This document shows, piece after piece, positions 31,157 through 40,424 of a stretch of 64,000 nucleotides of DNA. The position numbers and the translations under genes were made by a program. The notes beneath the pieces were generated by a model. The model searched no databases, was not told where the DNA came from, and saw only the letters and a program-made list of their open reading frames with translations. The stretch covers positions 1-64,000 of the forward strand of contig JAEWET010000045.1 in NCBI GenBank assembly GCA_023389195.1, read 5' to 3'. Position 1 is the first letter of the stretch, and every line of letters begins with the position of its first letter. This DNA comes from Aliihoeflea sp023389195. Its GTDB lineage: Bacteria > Pseudomonadota > Alphaproteobacteria > Rhizobiales > Rhizobiaceae.

Positions 31157-31309
31157 ATGACCCTGAACCGGATCACGACACCGCTTCTGCTCGCCGCCGG
31201 CGCACTCGCGCTCTCGGCAGCGACCGGGCTCGCCTTCGCCGGCTGGCTCGACAGCGGCGCGCGCATCTTCATGGCGATGGCCGAAACCGGCCTCGCCTGG
31301 TGCTTCTGA
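31157..31309 (+). CDS. 50-residue membrane protein upstream of the Sco1 gene
   Basis: Short ORF MTLNRITTPLLLAAGALALS... with a single hydrophobic segment (about 8-30) and a conserved-looking end ARIFMAMAETGLAWCF. It ends 37 bp before the Sco1 start on the same strand. Similar short proteins ending in a GLxWCF motif occur in rhizobia as far as I recall. It probably belongs to a small operon with the Sco1 gene and prmA. Function unknown. Confidence 0.65.
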   Translation: MTLNRITTPLLLAAGALALSAATGLAFAGWLDSGARIFMAMAETGLAWCF

Positions 31310-31346
31310 CTTCGACTTTCCCGAACCCGAACGGACGACAGCCGAC

Positions 31347-31919
31347 ATGCGGACCCTTCTCGTTGCAAGCGTAATCATCGTGGCTGCGGCCGTCGGCTGG
31401 ATCAGCTTCGACTGGTACGCGAACCGCACGATCGCGCGCTCCTTCGGCGAGCCGTTCACGCTCGTCGACCAGCGCGGCGAGGAGATCACCGAACAGGCCT
31501 TCCGCGGCCAGCCCTCGGCGGTGTTCTTCGGCTTCACCCACTGCCCCGAAATCTGCCCGACGACGCTTTACGAAATGGATGGATGGCTCGACCAGCTCGG
31601 CGCAGAGGGCGAGGACATCCGCGCCTATTTCGTCTCCGTCGACCCCGAGCGCGACACGCCGGAAATCCTCGACACCTATGTCGGCAACGTCTCCGACCGC
31701 ATCACCGGCATCACCGGCGAGCCGGCGAAGATCGAGGCGATGGCGAAGTCCTTCGGCATCTTCATGCGCAAGGTGGAGCTGGAAGGCGGCGACTACACGA
31801 TGGACCACACCGCATCGATCCTGCTGCTCGACAGTTCAGGTGACTTCATGGGCACCATCGCCTATGGGGAGAATCCCGAAAACGCCGTCGCCAAGCTGAA
31901 GCGCCTGGCCGCGAGCTGA
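31347..31919 (+). CDS. Sco1/SenC-family copper chaperone
   Basis: 190 residues with an N-terminal membrane anchor (about 3-20) and a thioredoxin-fold domain in the periplasm. The copper-binding CPEIC at 66-70 and the conserved His154 (TMDHTAS) are both present, along with FFGFTHCPEICPTTL and FVSVDPERDTPE. Sco1 proteins deliver copper to the CuA centre of cytochrome c oxidase. No oxidase genes are in the window. It is followed after 20 bp by prmA. Confidence 0.93.
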   Translation: MRTLLVASVIIVAAAVGWISFDWYANRTIARSFGEPFTLVDQRGEEITEQAFRGQPSAVFFGFTHCPEICPTTLYEMDGWLDQLGAEGEDIRAYFVSVDPERDTPEILDTYVGNVSDRITGITGEPAKIEAMAKSFGIFMRKVELEGGDYTMDHTASILLLDSSGDFMGTIAYGENPENAVAKLKRLAAS

Positions 31920-31939
31920 CACCACCAGAGGACGACGCG

Positions 31940-32812
31940 GTGCCCCAGACACGCCTTTACTTCAGCGCCGCGAAAAAAGACGCCGAGGCCGTCTATCGGC
32001 AGCTCGAGACGATGCTTGAGGATGACGGCTTCCCGATCTCGATCTTCGATCTCGACGAGGATGCCGGCATCGACGAAGTGTCGGTCTATGCCGAGGACGA
32101 GCCGGAGGGGCTGGAAGCGCGCATCGCGGACGTCCTGAAAGCCCACGCGCCCGGCGTAACACTCGAGCGCGAGAACCTCGACGATATCGACTGGGTGACG
32201 AAGTCGCTCGAAGGTCTGAAGCCGGTCCGGGTCGGCCGCTTTCTGGTGCATGGCGCACATGACCGCGACCAGCGCCGGATCGGCGACCTCGCCATCGAGA
32301 TCGAGGCGGGGCTTGCCTTCGGCACCGGTCATCACGGCACCACGGCCGGGTGCCTCGAACTCATCATGGACGTGACCCGCCGCGAGCGCCCGCGCACCGC
32401 GCTCGACCTTGGAACGGGAAGCGCCGTGCTGGCGATCGCGCTGGCGAAGCTGTGCCGCATTCCGGTACTGGCGACGGATATCGACCCGGTCGCCGTCGAC
32501 GTCGCGCGGCAGAACGTGCGGCTGAACCACGCCCATGCCTATGTCGACACGGTGACGGCGGCGGGCTTCCATCACCATGTCTTCGCGAAATGGCGCCCGT
32601 TCGACCTGATCGTCGCGAACATCCTCGCGCGGCCGCTGATGACGCTCGCGCCGGAGATGGCGCGCAACGTTTCGCCGGATGGTTCGCTGATCCTGTCGGG
32701 CATTCTCGAGCGCCAGCGCGAGGCGGTGATCGCGGCCTATGTCGGCCAGTCCTTCCGCCATGTCCGCACCATCCGCCGCGAAGGCTGGGTGGCGCTGCAT
32801 CTGAAGCGCTGA
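31940..32812 (+). CDS. prmA: Ribosomal protein L11 methyltransferase
   Basis: 290-residue SAM-dependent enzyme that trimethylates L11. The N-terminal substrate-recognition domain (about 1-100) leads to a Rossmann domain with ALDLGTGSAVLAIALAKL near 154-171, TDIDPVAVDVARQN, and FDLIVANILARPLM carrying the NxxxxP-like catalytic stretch. Start is a GTG (31940) with AGAGGA 8-10 bases upstream. It is the last gene of the small operon with the Sco1 gene. Confidence 0.94.
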   Translation: MPQTRLYFSAAKKDAEAVYRQLETMLEDDGFPISIFDLDEDAGIDEVSVYAEDEPEGLEARIADVLKAHAPGVTLERENLDDIDWVTKSLEGLKPVRVGRFLVHGAHDRDQRRIGDLAIEIEAGLAFGTGHHGTTAGCLELIMDVTRRERPRTALDLGTGSAVLAIALAKLCRIPVLATDIDPVAVDVARQNVRLNHAHAYVDTVTAAGFHHHVFAKWRPFDLIVANILARPLMTLAPEMARNVSPDGSLILSGILERQREAVIAAYVGQSFRHVRTIRREGWVALHLKR

Positions 32813-32820
32813 CATAAGAA

Positions 32821-32848
32821 AAGGGCGGCCCGCCCCCGGACCGCCCTT
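32821..32848. terminator. Terminator between convergent prmA and the DUF1127 gene
   Basis: AAGGGCGG / CCGCCCTT (32821-32828 and 32841-32848), an 8-bp perfect stem. Minus-strand reads continue with TTTTCTTATG, so it best serves the DUF1127 gene; it is 8 bp past the prmA stop and could stop both. Confidence 0.7.
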
Positions 32849-32885
32849 CCCCCGATGTCGCCCCTGGGGCGAAAAATCTTCGCGC

Positions 32886-33071
32886 TTAGTAGAGGTAGGA
32901 CCCGCCTGCGCTCTTTTTCAGTTCGTCACGGGTGTAGCCGTGCGAACGCAGCGTCTCGTCGTCGAGCATGAGGAGCGCGCTGTTCACATAACGGGTCGCC
33001 TGCTTCGAACGCGCTTCGACGAGGGCGTCCATTGCGCCGCGGAAGAAACCGCGCTTTGCTGCATTTGCCAT
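32886..33071 (-). CDS. DUF1127 family small protein
   Basis: 61 residues of the alphaproteobacterial DUF1127 (YjiS-like) family: MANAAKRGFFRGAMDALVEARSKQATRYVN then LMLDDETLRSHGYTRDEL. Members are small, basic, and have been tied to RNA turnover and phosphate/carbon stress in other alphaproteobacteria; no function can be assigned here. AAGGAG lies 8 bases before the ATG at 33071. The 223 bp upstream, up to the divergent aminopeptidase start, is AT-richer than average and must hold its promoter. Confidence 0.85.
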   Translation of the reverse strand: MANAAKRGFFRGAMDALVEARSKQATRYVNSALLMLDDETLRSHGYTRDELKKSAGGSYLY

Positions 33072-33294
33072 TTCGTCTTCTCCTTGATCTGATTGGAAGA
33101 ATGTGTCCTCCACGATCAAGAAGGTAAGGAGTGCTGACCTTTTTCACCAGTGCCGATGCTGCATGGCTTCCATACCGTTTTGCATATGCGAATTGCTAAT
33201 GTTGCGCTGCATCAATTCGGGATGTCGTCGATCAGGGTTTCGCGGCTCCGTAGGGCGCGCTATGGATCGCCGACACCAGCGATGCGAGTAGCTC

Positions 33295-35127
33295 ATGTTC
33301 CAGACATTCGAAAGCCATGCCGATCCCGCCCACGGCAAGGAGCGCGTGCCGCTCTTGCGCGCCGAACTGGCGTCTCGCGGCGTCGACGGCTTTCTCGTGC
33401 CGCGCGCGGATGAGCATCAAGGCGAGTATGTCGCTGCGCGCTCCGACCGGCTGAAATGGCTGACGGGGTTCACCGGTTCGGCCGGCGCGGCGATCGTCTT
33501 GAGCGACAGCGCAGCGATCTTCGTCGATGGCCGCTACACGCTGCAGGTGCGCGACCAGACCGACGCCGATATCTTCGGTTATGAAAGCCTCGTCGAGACG
33601 CCGCCGGCGAAATGGATCGAGACAAATTTGACCGCCGGAACGCGGCTCGGCTTCGACCCATGGCTGCACACGATCGCCGAGACGAACGCGCTGCGAAAGG
33701 CTTGCGAGACGACCGGCGGCGAACTCGTCGCGCTGGACGGCAATCCCATCGACGCGATCTGGGCCGACCAGCCGAACGCGCCGGCTGGCGAGGTCGCGAT
33801 CCAGCCGGTCGGCTTTGCCGGCGAACTCGCCAAGGACAAGATCGTGCGCATCGGCAAGGAAATCCGCGCGGGCGGCGCGACGCATACGGTGCTGACCGAC
33901 CCGTCCTCGATCGCCTGGCTGTTCAACATCCGCGGCGCCGATGTCGAACACACACCGCTGACGCTCGCCTTCGCCATTGTGCCGGCGGAAGGCCGCCCGT
34001 CGCTCTTCATCGACCCGGCCAAGCTCGGCATCGAGGCGAAGGCCTACCTGACGCAGCTTGCCGAACTGCACGCCCCGGCTACACTGGAGCCGGCGCTGCG
34101 CACGCTAGCGGCAGACGGAGCGACGGTCGGCCTCGATCCACAGCTTGCGGCCGAATGGCTGCGCGTGACAATCGAGGAGGCGGGCGGCAAGGCGAGCGAC
34201 CTGCCGGACCCGGCCCGCCTGCCCCGCGCCTGCAAGAACGAGGCGGAACTGAACGGTGCCCGCGCCGCCCACAAGCGCGACGGCGTCGCAATGGCCCGGT
34301 TCCTCGCCTGGCTCGACGCGCAGCAGCCGGGCACGGTGGACGAGATCGCGGTCGCGAGCCGTCTCGAATCCGCCCGCGCGAAAGCGGGTGAGGACGTGCA
34401 GATGCCGCTGCGCGACATTTCCTTCGACACGATTTCCGGCGCTGGGCCCAACGGAGCTATCATCCATTACCGGGTGACGACGAAGACCAACCGCAAGCTT
34501 GCCGCCGGCGAACTCTATCTCGTCGATTCCGGCGGACAGTATCAGGACGGCACGACCGACATTACCCGAACCATTGCCATCGGCAGGCCGACCGAGGCGA
34601 TGCGCCGGCACTATACGCTGGTGCTGAAAGGGCTGATCGCGGTCTCGACCCTGCGCCTTCCCTCCGGCACGCGCGGACAGGACGTCGACCCCTTCGCCCG
34701 CCGCGCGCTGTGGCAGGCCGGGCTCGATTTCGCGCATGGAACGGGCCACGGCGTCGGCTCGTTCCTTGCCGTCCACGAAGGCCCGCAGCGCATCGCGCGG
34801 ACGGGCACGCAGGCGCTCCTGCCGGGTATGATTCTGTCGAACGAGCCGGGCTATTACCGGCCGGGGGAATACGGCATCCGGCTGGAAAACCTGATCGTGG
34901 TGGAGGATGCGGCGCAGATCGCGGGCGGCGAAATCGCCGTGCACGGCTTCGAAACGCTCACGCTGGCCCCGTTCGACCGGCGGCTGATCGACGTCACGCT
35001 TATGGAAAAGGCAGAGATCGACTGGCTCGACGCTTACCATGCGCAGGTGGCGAGCGAGCTTTCCGACCAGTTGGAAGACGACGTCAAAGCCTGGCTGGCA
35101 GCCGCGACTGCGCCGCTGTCACAATAG
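33295..35127 (+). CDS. pepP: Xaa-Pro aminopeptidase P (M24B)
   Basis: 610 residues, the length of the long two-extra-domain aminopeptidase P group. Two N-terminal creatinase-like domains (about 1-300) precede the pita-bread catalytic domain. Metal ligands are present: the two Asp in VDSGGQYQDGTTDITR, His in FAHGTGHGVGSF with HEGPQRI, and Glu in MILSNEPGYY and RLENLIVVED. It removes N-terminal residues preceding proline. Its stop overlaps the convergent azlD stop by 9 bp, so terminators must lie inside coding sequence. Confidence 0.94.
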   Translation: MFQTFESHADPAHGKERVPLLRAELASRGVDGFLVPRADEHQGEYVAARSDRLKWLTGFTGSAGAAIVLSDSAAIFVDGRYTLQVRDQTDADIFGYESLVETPPAKWIETNLTAGTRLGFDPWLHTIAETNALRKACETTGGELVALDGNPIDAIWADQPNAPAGEVAIQPVGFAGELAKDKIVRIGKEIRAGGATHTVLTDPSSIAWLFNIRGADVEHTPLTLAFAIVPAEGRPSLFIDPAKLGIEAKAYLTQLAELHAPATLEPALRTLAADGATVGLDPQLAAEWLRVTIEEAGGKASDLPDPARLPRACKNEAELNGARAAHKRDGVAMARFLAWLDAQQPGTVDEIAVASRLESARAKAGEDVQMPLRDISFDTISGAGPNGAIIHYRVTTKTNRKLAAGELYLVDSGGQYQDGTTDITRTIAIGRPTEAMRRHYTLVLKGLIAVSTLRLPSGTRGQDVDPFARRALWQAGLDFAHGTGHGVGSFLAVHEGPQRIARTGTQALLPGMILSNEPGYYRPGEYGIRLENLIVVEDAAQIAGGEIAVHGFETLTLAPFDRRLIDVTLMEKAEIDWLDAYHAQVASELSDQLEDDVKAWLAAATAPLSQ

Positions 35128-35412
35128 GTTGCGGCCGGCGATGAGGACGGCGGCGCCGATGACGAACATCGTCATCAGCCCGCTGCGCCAGCCGACGATG
35201 GCGGCGACGACCATGGCCGCGATCTCCGCCGGCCCGCCATGATAGGCGGCGGGCGCGACGAGCGTCGTCAGGACTGCGGCGGGCACGGCGTTGAGGCTGG
35301 CCTCGACGCGCGGATGGATGCGGTCGAAGCGTGACAGGACGAGATGTCCGCCGATGCGCGACAGATAGGTGAGGACGGCGCTTGCGAGAATGATCCAGAC
35401 GGTGGTCGTCAT
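35119..35412 (-). CDS. azlD: Branched-chain amino acid exporter, small subunit AzlD
   Basis: 97 residues with three to four hydrophobic helices (VWIILASAVLTYLSRIGG start and LAGRNLL end) typical for AzlD. With AzlC it exports leucine-type amino acids. The start overlaps the azlC stop by 4 bp (ATGA). With the ilv attenuator at the start of the window it is a second branched-chain amino acid function, but the two are 34 kb apart. Confidence 0.88.
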   Translation of the reverse strand: MTTTVWIILASAVLTYLSRIGGHLVLSRFDRIHPRVEASLNAVPAAVLTTLVAPAAYHGGPAEIAAMVVAAIVGWRSGLMTMFVIGAAVLIAGRNLL

Positions 35413-36116
35413 GCCGCGTCCTCGCCTTTGCCGTTTCCGTTGACCGGCATGAAGGCGGCGAGCGCCATGCCGGCGATCGCGCCGACCGTGACGTGCCAGG
35501 GCGAGCCGATCGTCTCATACGCGACGATGGACGCGACCGCGCTGGTCAGGACGATCGGCAGCCAGAGCGGACGCAGCCGGAACGACATGACGAGCCCGAG
35601 GAAGTAGATCGGCAAGAGGAAGTCGAGCCCGAGCGCATAGGTGTCCGGGATCAGACTGCCGAAACTCGCCCCGATCCACGCCTCGGCGACCCAGAAGAGA
35701 TAGATCGGTGTCGCCATGCCCATGAACCAGGCGAAGGTGACGTGCTCGCCATTCTCCGCCTTGCGTTCGGCCTCGGCATATTGCGGATCGACGAGGAAGA
35801 AGAAGCCGAAGGCGCGCTGCGCCGGCGCCCAGTGCGGCACACGGCGGCCGACGGCTGCCGAATAGAGCACGTGGCGGAAATTGACGGCGAAGATCGACAG
35901 CGCGATCAGCCACGGCGCGACCTTCTGCCCAAAAAGATCCAGCCCCACCATCTGACTTGCCCCGGCATAGACGGCGGCACTCATCAGCACCGCCTCGCCG
36001 ACGGTAAAGCCGTTGTCGACGGCCAATGCGCCGAACAGCAGCCCGAATGGCGCCGATGACAGGACGACAGGCGGACTCTTGCGCATGCCGCGCGCGAATT
36101 CTTGGGAGAAGGACAT
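35409..36116 (-). CDS. azlC: Branched-chain amino acid exporter, large subunit AzlC
   Basis: 235 residues, about six membrane segments. FAVNFRHVLYSAAVG and VDPQYAEAERKAENG are typical AzlC stretches, and the start is SQEFARGMRKSPPVVLSSAPFGLLFGALA. It is upstream of azlD in a two-gene unit. Its 5' side borders the repeat region that follows ligA. Confidence 0.91.
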   Translation of the reverse strand: MSFSQEFARGMRKSPPVVLSSAPFGLLFGALAVDNGFTVGEAVLMSAAVYAGASQMVGLDLFGQKVAPWLIALSIFAVNFRHVLYSAAVGRRVPHWAPAQRAFGFFFLVDPQYAEAERKAENGEHVTFAWFMGMATPIYLFWVAEAWIGASFGSLIPDTYALGLDFLLPIYFLGLVMSFRLRPLWLPIVLTSAVASIVAYETIGSPWHVTVGAIAGMALAAFMPVNGNGKGEDAA

Positions 36117-36210
36117 GGCGTCGTCTTAGGTCAGCATTGTTGCCCTGTCACATGAAAAGGCTTGAACCATGGGGGGTGGGTCGTAGGGCCATGGGGTGGT
36201 GGGGTTTTGT

Positions 36211-36522
36211 TGCGGAGTTGCTTTGCAACGAGTCCTGGTTGGGACCCCCACCCCTTACCCCTCCCCACAAGGAGGAGGGGGACGTCGCCGGGGTGAACAT
36301 TCTTTGATTCACCACCCGGCTTTCGTGGTTTGGACGAAGGGGACCCCCACCCTTTATCCCTCCCCACAAGGGGGAGGGAGTTCGTCAGCTTCGTGCTCGC
36401 CTTCCAATGAACCACCCGGGTTGAAGGATGAAGCGCAACGCCAATGCCCTCCCTCACCCTTGTGGGGAGGGATAAAGGGTGGGGGTCAATTCAGAAAAGA
36501 CCGGTTGCGTAGCAACTCCGCA
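36211..36522. repeat. REP-like inverted and direct repeat cluster
   Basis: The only gene-free stretch here (36117-36523) holds three copies of a 40-bp CCCCCACCC...CCCTCCCCACAAG unit. Two are direct (36241-36281, 36340-36380) and one is inverted (36446-36488). Outside them, TGCGGAGTTGCTTTGCAAC (36211-36229) and its near complement GTTGCGTAGCAACTCCGCA (36504-36522) form the outer arms, two mismatches in 19; each arm is itself a small hairpin. The pattern resembles bacterial REP/REPIN elements. The right arm touches the ligA stop. Confidence 0.75.
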
Positions 36523-36523
36523 T

Positions 36524-38668
36524 CTACCGGACCCGCGCGAACCACTCATCCTCGTCGATCACCTCGATACCCAAATCCGTTGCCTGTTTCAGCTTCGAGC
36601 CCGCGCCCGGACCGGCGACGACGAGGTCGGTCTTCTTCGACACCGATCCCGCCACCTTGGCACCCAGACGCTCGGCCATGGCCTTGGCCTCGTCGCGCGA
36701 CATCTTTTCGAGTGAGCCGGTGAAGACGACCGTCTTGCCCGTCACCGGCGAGGACACCGCCTGCGGCGCTTCCTCATCGAGCGGCGTTACCTCGGCCAGA
36801 AGCGCGTCGACCGCCTCGCGATTGTGCGTCTCGGCGAAAAATTCGACCAGGGCTTCCGCGACGACCGAACCGATGCCATTGACGCCGACGATCTCCTGCC
36901 ATTCGGCATTGCCCGGATCGCCCTTGCCTTCGGGCATCTTCGCCGCTTCCGCTGCCGCTCGGAGTGCGTCGAAGCTGAGGAAATGGCGTGCAAGGCGCTT
37001 GGCGTTGGTCTCGCCGATATGGCGGATGCCGAGGCCGAAGAGAAAGCGCGAATGCTCGACTCGGCGGCGCTCGTCGATGGCCGCGTAGAGCTTCTTCACC
37101 GAGACCGCGCCGAAGCCGTCGACATTTTCGAGCTTGGCGAGCGACTTTTCCTGGCGGGCCTTGAGCGTGAAGATCTCGGCGGGCGTCCTGATCTGGAATG
37201 CGGGGTCCGGGTGGTTGTAGAAGAATTCGATCTGCTTTTCGCCGAGGCCCTCGATGTCGAGCGCGTTGCGCGAGACGAAATGGCGGATGCGCTCGACCGC
37301 CTGCGCCGGGCAGACGAGACCGCCAGTGCATCGCTTGACCACTTCGCCTTCCTCGCGCACGGCATGGCTGCCGCAGGCGGGGCAGCGATCGGGGAATACG
37401 TAGGGCTTCGCGTCGGCCGGGCGCTTTTCGGGCAGGATGTCGAGGATCTGCGGGATGACGTCGCCGGCGCGCTGGACGATGACGGTGTCGCCGACGCGGA
37501 TGTCGCGGCCCTCGCGGATCGGTTGGCCGTTGTTGCCGATGCCCTTGATATAGTCCTCATTGTGCAGCGTCGCATTGGTGACGACGACGCCGCCGACCGT
37601 GACCGGCTCGAGCCGCGCGACCGGCGTCAGCGCGCCGGTGCGGCCGACCTGGATGTCGATCGCCTCGAGCCGAGTCATCGCTTTTTCGGCCGGAAACTTG
37701 TGCGCCGTCGCCCAGCGCGGGCTGCGCGAGCGGAAGCCGAGGCGCTCCTGCAGCGCGAGGTCGTCGACCTTGTAGACGACGCCGTCGATGTCGTAGGGCA
37801 GGTCCGCGCGGTTGGTCTCGATGGAGCGATAATGCGCGATCATCTCGTCGAGCGTCGTGCAGCGCTGCATCAGCGGATTGACCGGGAAACCCCATGTGCC
37901 GAGCCGTGCCACGGCGTCGAACTGCGTCGCCGCGAGGTCTTCTGACGTCTCTCCCCAGGCATAGGCGAAGAAGCGCAAGGGCCGCGTCTTCGTCACGTTC
38001 GGATCGATCTGGCGGAGTGAACCGGCGGCGGCATTGCGCGGATTGGCGAAGACGCGGCCGCTTTCGGCCATGCGCGCGTTGAGCGCCATGAAATCCTCGC
38101 GGGCCATGTAGACCTCGCCGCGCACTTCCAACACCTCGGGCGCATCCTTCAACGCGTTCGGGATGTCGCCGATGGTGCGGATGTTGGCGGTGACGTTCTC
38201 GCCCGTCGTGCCGTCGCCGCGCGTCGCGGCCGTGACGAGATTGCCGTTCTCGTAGCGCAGCGACATGGACAGGCCGTCGATCTTCGGCTCGGCGGTGAAG
38301 ACGAGTTCGTCGTCGGGTTTCAGCGACAGGAAGCGGCGCACGGACTGGACGAAATCGGTCACGTCGTCGTCGGAGAAGACGTTGTCTAGCGAGAGCATCG
38401 GCCGCGAATGGCGGACGGGTGTGAAGGCGCCGGCAGGTTCGGCACCGACATTCAGAGACGGCGAATCCGCGCGGACGAGTTCGGGGAATCGCGCCTCGAT
38501 TGCGGCGTTGCGCTGGCGCAGCGCGTCATAGTCGGCGTCCGAAATCTCCGGCGCATCCTTGCCGTGATAGAGCGCGTCGTGACGGGCGATCTCGGCGGCG
38601 AGTTGCGTCAGCTCGTCCGACGCCTCATCAGGGGTCAGGTCATCGACGGTTTTCGGGGACTTCGCCAT
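36524..38668 (-). CDS. ligA: NAD-dependent DNA ligase
   Basis: 714-residue replication and repair ligase. The N-terminal Ia domain (DALYHGKDAPEISDADYD) is followed by the adenylation domain with the AMP-accepting Lys129 (AEPKIDGLS). The OB fold leads to a four-Cys zinc finger (CPACGSHAV...KRCTGGLVCPAQ), helix-hairpin-helix repeats and a C-terminal BRCT domain (about 640-714). It is the last gene of the ftsZ-distal row lpxC-bamD-recN-ligA. Its stop borders a repeat cluster. Confidence 0.96.
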   Translation of the reverse strand: MAKSPKTVDDLTPDEASDELTQLAAEIARHDALYHGKDAPEISDADYDALRQRNAAIEARFPELVRADSPSLNVGAEPAGAFTPVRHSRPMLSLDNVFSDDDVTDFVQSVRRFLSLKPDDELVFTAEPKIDGLSMSLRYENGNLVTAATRGDGTTGENVTANIRTIGDIPNALKDAPEVLEVRGEVYMAREDFMALNARMAESGRVFANPRNAAAGSLRQIDPNVTKTRPLRFFAYAWGETSEDLAATQFDAVARLGTWGFPVNPLMQRCTTLDEMIAHYRSIETNRADLPYDIDGVVYKVDDLALQERLGFRSRSPRWATAHKFPAEKAMTRLEAIDIQVGRTGALTPVARLEPVTVGGVVVTNATLHNEDYIKGIGNNGQPIREGRDIRVGDTVIVQRAGDVIPQILDILPEKRPADAKPYVFPDRCPACGSHAVREEGEVVKRCTGGLVCPAQAVERIRHFVSRNALDIEGLGEKQIEFFYNHPDPAFQIRTPAEIFTLKARQEKSLAKLENVDGFGAVSVKKLYAAIDERRRVEHSRFLFGLGIRHIGETNAKRLARHFLSFDALRAAAEAAKMPEGKGDPGNAEWQEIVGVNGIGSVVAEALVEFFAETHNREAVDALLAEVTPLDEEAPQAVSSPVTGKTVVFTGSLEKMSRDEAKAMAERLGAKVAGSVSKKTDLVVAGPGAGSKLKQATDLGIEVIDEDEWFARVR

Positions 38669-38737
38669 TGCAACGTTTCCGGTAGCCAGTTTCCGGCGAA
38701 CATAGCCAGATCGTCCGACGGCTCAAGCGGGCAATTG

Positions 38738-40411
38738 TCAGGAGACGAGTGGTGTTTCGGAAAGCAGGCGCTTGGCGGCCGCGCGGGCTTCGTCGGTGAT
38801 GGTCGCGCCGGCGAGCATGCGGGCGATCTCTTCCTGGCGGGCGCGATGGTCCATGGCCGCGACGCGGGTCGCGACGCCTTCGGCATTGCCGGACTTCGAG
38901 ATGAGATAGTGCGTCGAGGCGCGGGCGGCGACCTGCGGCGCGTGGGTGACAGAGAGCACCTGCACGCGCTGCGACAGGCGCGCGAGCCGCGCGCCGATGG
39001 CGTCCGCCACCGCGCCGCCGACGCCGGTGTCGATCTCGTCGAAGACGAGGGTCGGGGCCGAGCCGCGATCAGCGAGCGCGACCTTCAGCGCCAAAAGGAA
39101 GCGGGATAGCTCGCCGCCCGACGCGACCTTCATGATCGGGCCGGCGCGGGTGCCGGGATTGGTGCGGACCCAGAATTCGATCAGGTCGATGCCCTGCTCG
39201 CGGCGGTCTTCGGGATCGGCCTTGATCTCGACGATGAATTCGGCGCGTTCGAGCTTCAGTGCCGGCAGTTCCTGCATCACCGCGCGGGCGAGATGGTCGG
39301 CCGTGCCGGCGCGCAATTCGGAAAGGTGCAGCGCCTTCTGGTCGTAGGCGTCGCGGGCGTCGCGCGCCTCCTTTTCCAGCGCCTGAAGCCGCTCTTCGCC
39401 TGCATCGAGGTCGGCGAGGTCGGCGAGCATCGTGTCGCGCAGTTCGGCGAGGTCGTCGACACCGATCGAGTGCTTGCGGGCGAGCGCGCGCAGCGCGAAG
39501 AGGCGTTCCTCGGCGCGTTCGAGCACTTGCGGGTCGAACTCGATGGCGCGCAGGGCCTCGTCGACGGCGGTCTGGGCCGCGTCGAGCGATATCAGCGCCT
39601 CGTCGAGCGGCTGAACGATCGGATCGATGACCGTTGGCGCTTCCTCGGCCTTTCGCTGCAGGCGGCGCAGGAGGCTCGCCAGTTGCGGGACGGCCGAGCC
39701 CTGCCCCGACAACACGTCGAGCGCGTCGTTGATCTCGGTCGCAATCTTTTCGGAGCGCATCATGTCGGCGCGCTGCTCGGCGAGCTGCGTTTCCTCGCCG
39801 GGCTGCGGGTCGAGCTTGCCGAGTTCCTCGACCGAGGCGCGCAAATAGTCGGCCTCCCGCGCGGCGGCCTCGACCTTGGCGCGGTGACGGGCGAGGAGGT
39901 TTTCGGTCTCGCGCCAGTGCCTGTGGGCACGCGCGACGGAGAGCGCCTCGCCGACATGGCCGCCGAACGCATCGAGCAGGTCGCGATGGGCGGAGACGTC
40001 GACCAGCGCGCGGTCGTCGTGCTGGCCGTGGATTTCGACGAGGGCGCGGCCGACTTCGCGCAGGAGCGTGACCGAGGCCGGCTGGTCGTTGATGAAGACA
40101 CGGCTGCGCCCATCGCCGGTCTGGATGCGGCGCAGGATGATGTCGCCCTCGTCCTCGACGCCATTGTCACGCAGGAGATCGCGCGCCGAATGGCCGGCCG
40201 GCACGTCGAAGACGGCCGTGACGTTGCCCTGCGCGGCGCCGTGGCGCACCAGCGAAGCATCGCCGCGCGCGCCGAGCGCGAGCGAAAGCGAATCGAGAAG
40301 GATGGATTTGCCCGCGCCGGTCTCGCCCGTCAGGACGGAGAGGCCGGTGCGGAAGTCGATGTCGAGCCGCTCGATCAGAACGATATCGCGGATCGACAGA
40401 TGGGCGAGCAT
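38738..40411 (-). CDS. recN: DNA repair protein RecN
   Basis: 557-residue SMC-like ATPase for double-strand break repair. P-loop GETGAGKS is at 29-36. A long coiled-coil arm runs from about 170 to 365, interrupted by the hinge. The signature GELSRFLLALK and Walker B LVFDEIDTGVGG are in the C-terminal head, followed by VTHAPQVAARA. RecN is commonly SOS-controlled, but bamD ends only 13 bp upstream, so no local LexA site is seen; it probably depends on the upstream promoter. Confidence 0.95.
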   Translation of the reverse strand: MLAHLSIRDIVLIERLDIDFRTGLSVLTGETGAGKSILLDSLSLALGARGDASLVRHGAAQGNVTAVFDVPAGHSARDLLRDNGVEDEGDIILRRIQTGDGRSRVFINDQPASVTLLREVGRALVEIHGQHDDRALVDVSAHRDLLDAFGGHVGEALSVARAHRHWRETENLLARHRAKVEAAAREADYLRASVEELGKLDPQPGEETQLAEQRADMMRSEKIATEINDALDVLSGQGSAVPQLASLLRRLQRKAEEAPTVIDPIVQPLDEALISLDAAQTAVDEALRAIEFDPQVLERAEERLFALRALARKHSIGVDDLAELRDTMLADLADLDAGEERLQALEKEARDARDAYDQKALHLSELRAGTADHLARAVMQELPALKLERAEFIVEIKADPEDRREQGIDLIEFWVRTNPGTRAGPIMKVASGGELSRFLLALKVALADRGSAPTLVFDEIDTGVGGAVADAIGARLARLSQRVQVLSVTHAPQVAARASTHYLISKSGNAEGVATRVAAMDHRARQEEIARMLAGATITDEARAAAKRLLSETPLVS

Positions 40412-40424
40412 TCAGGCGTTGCCG

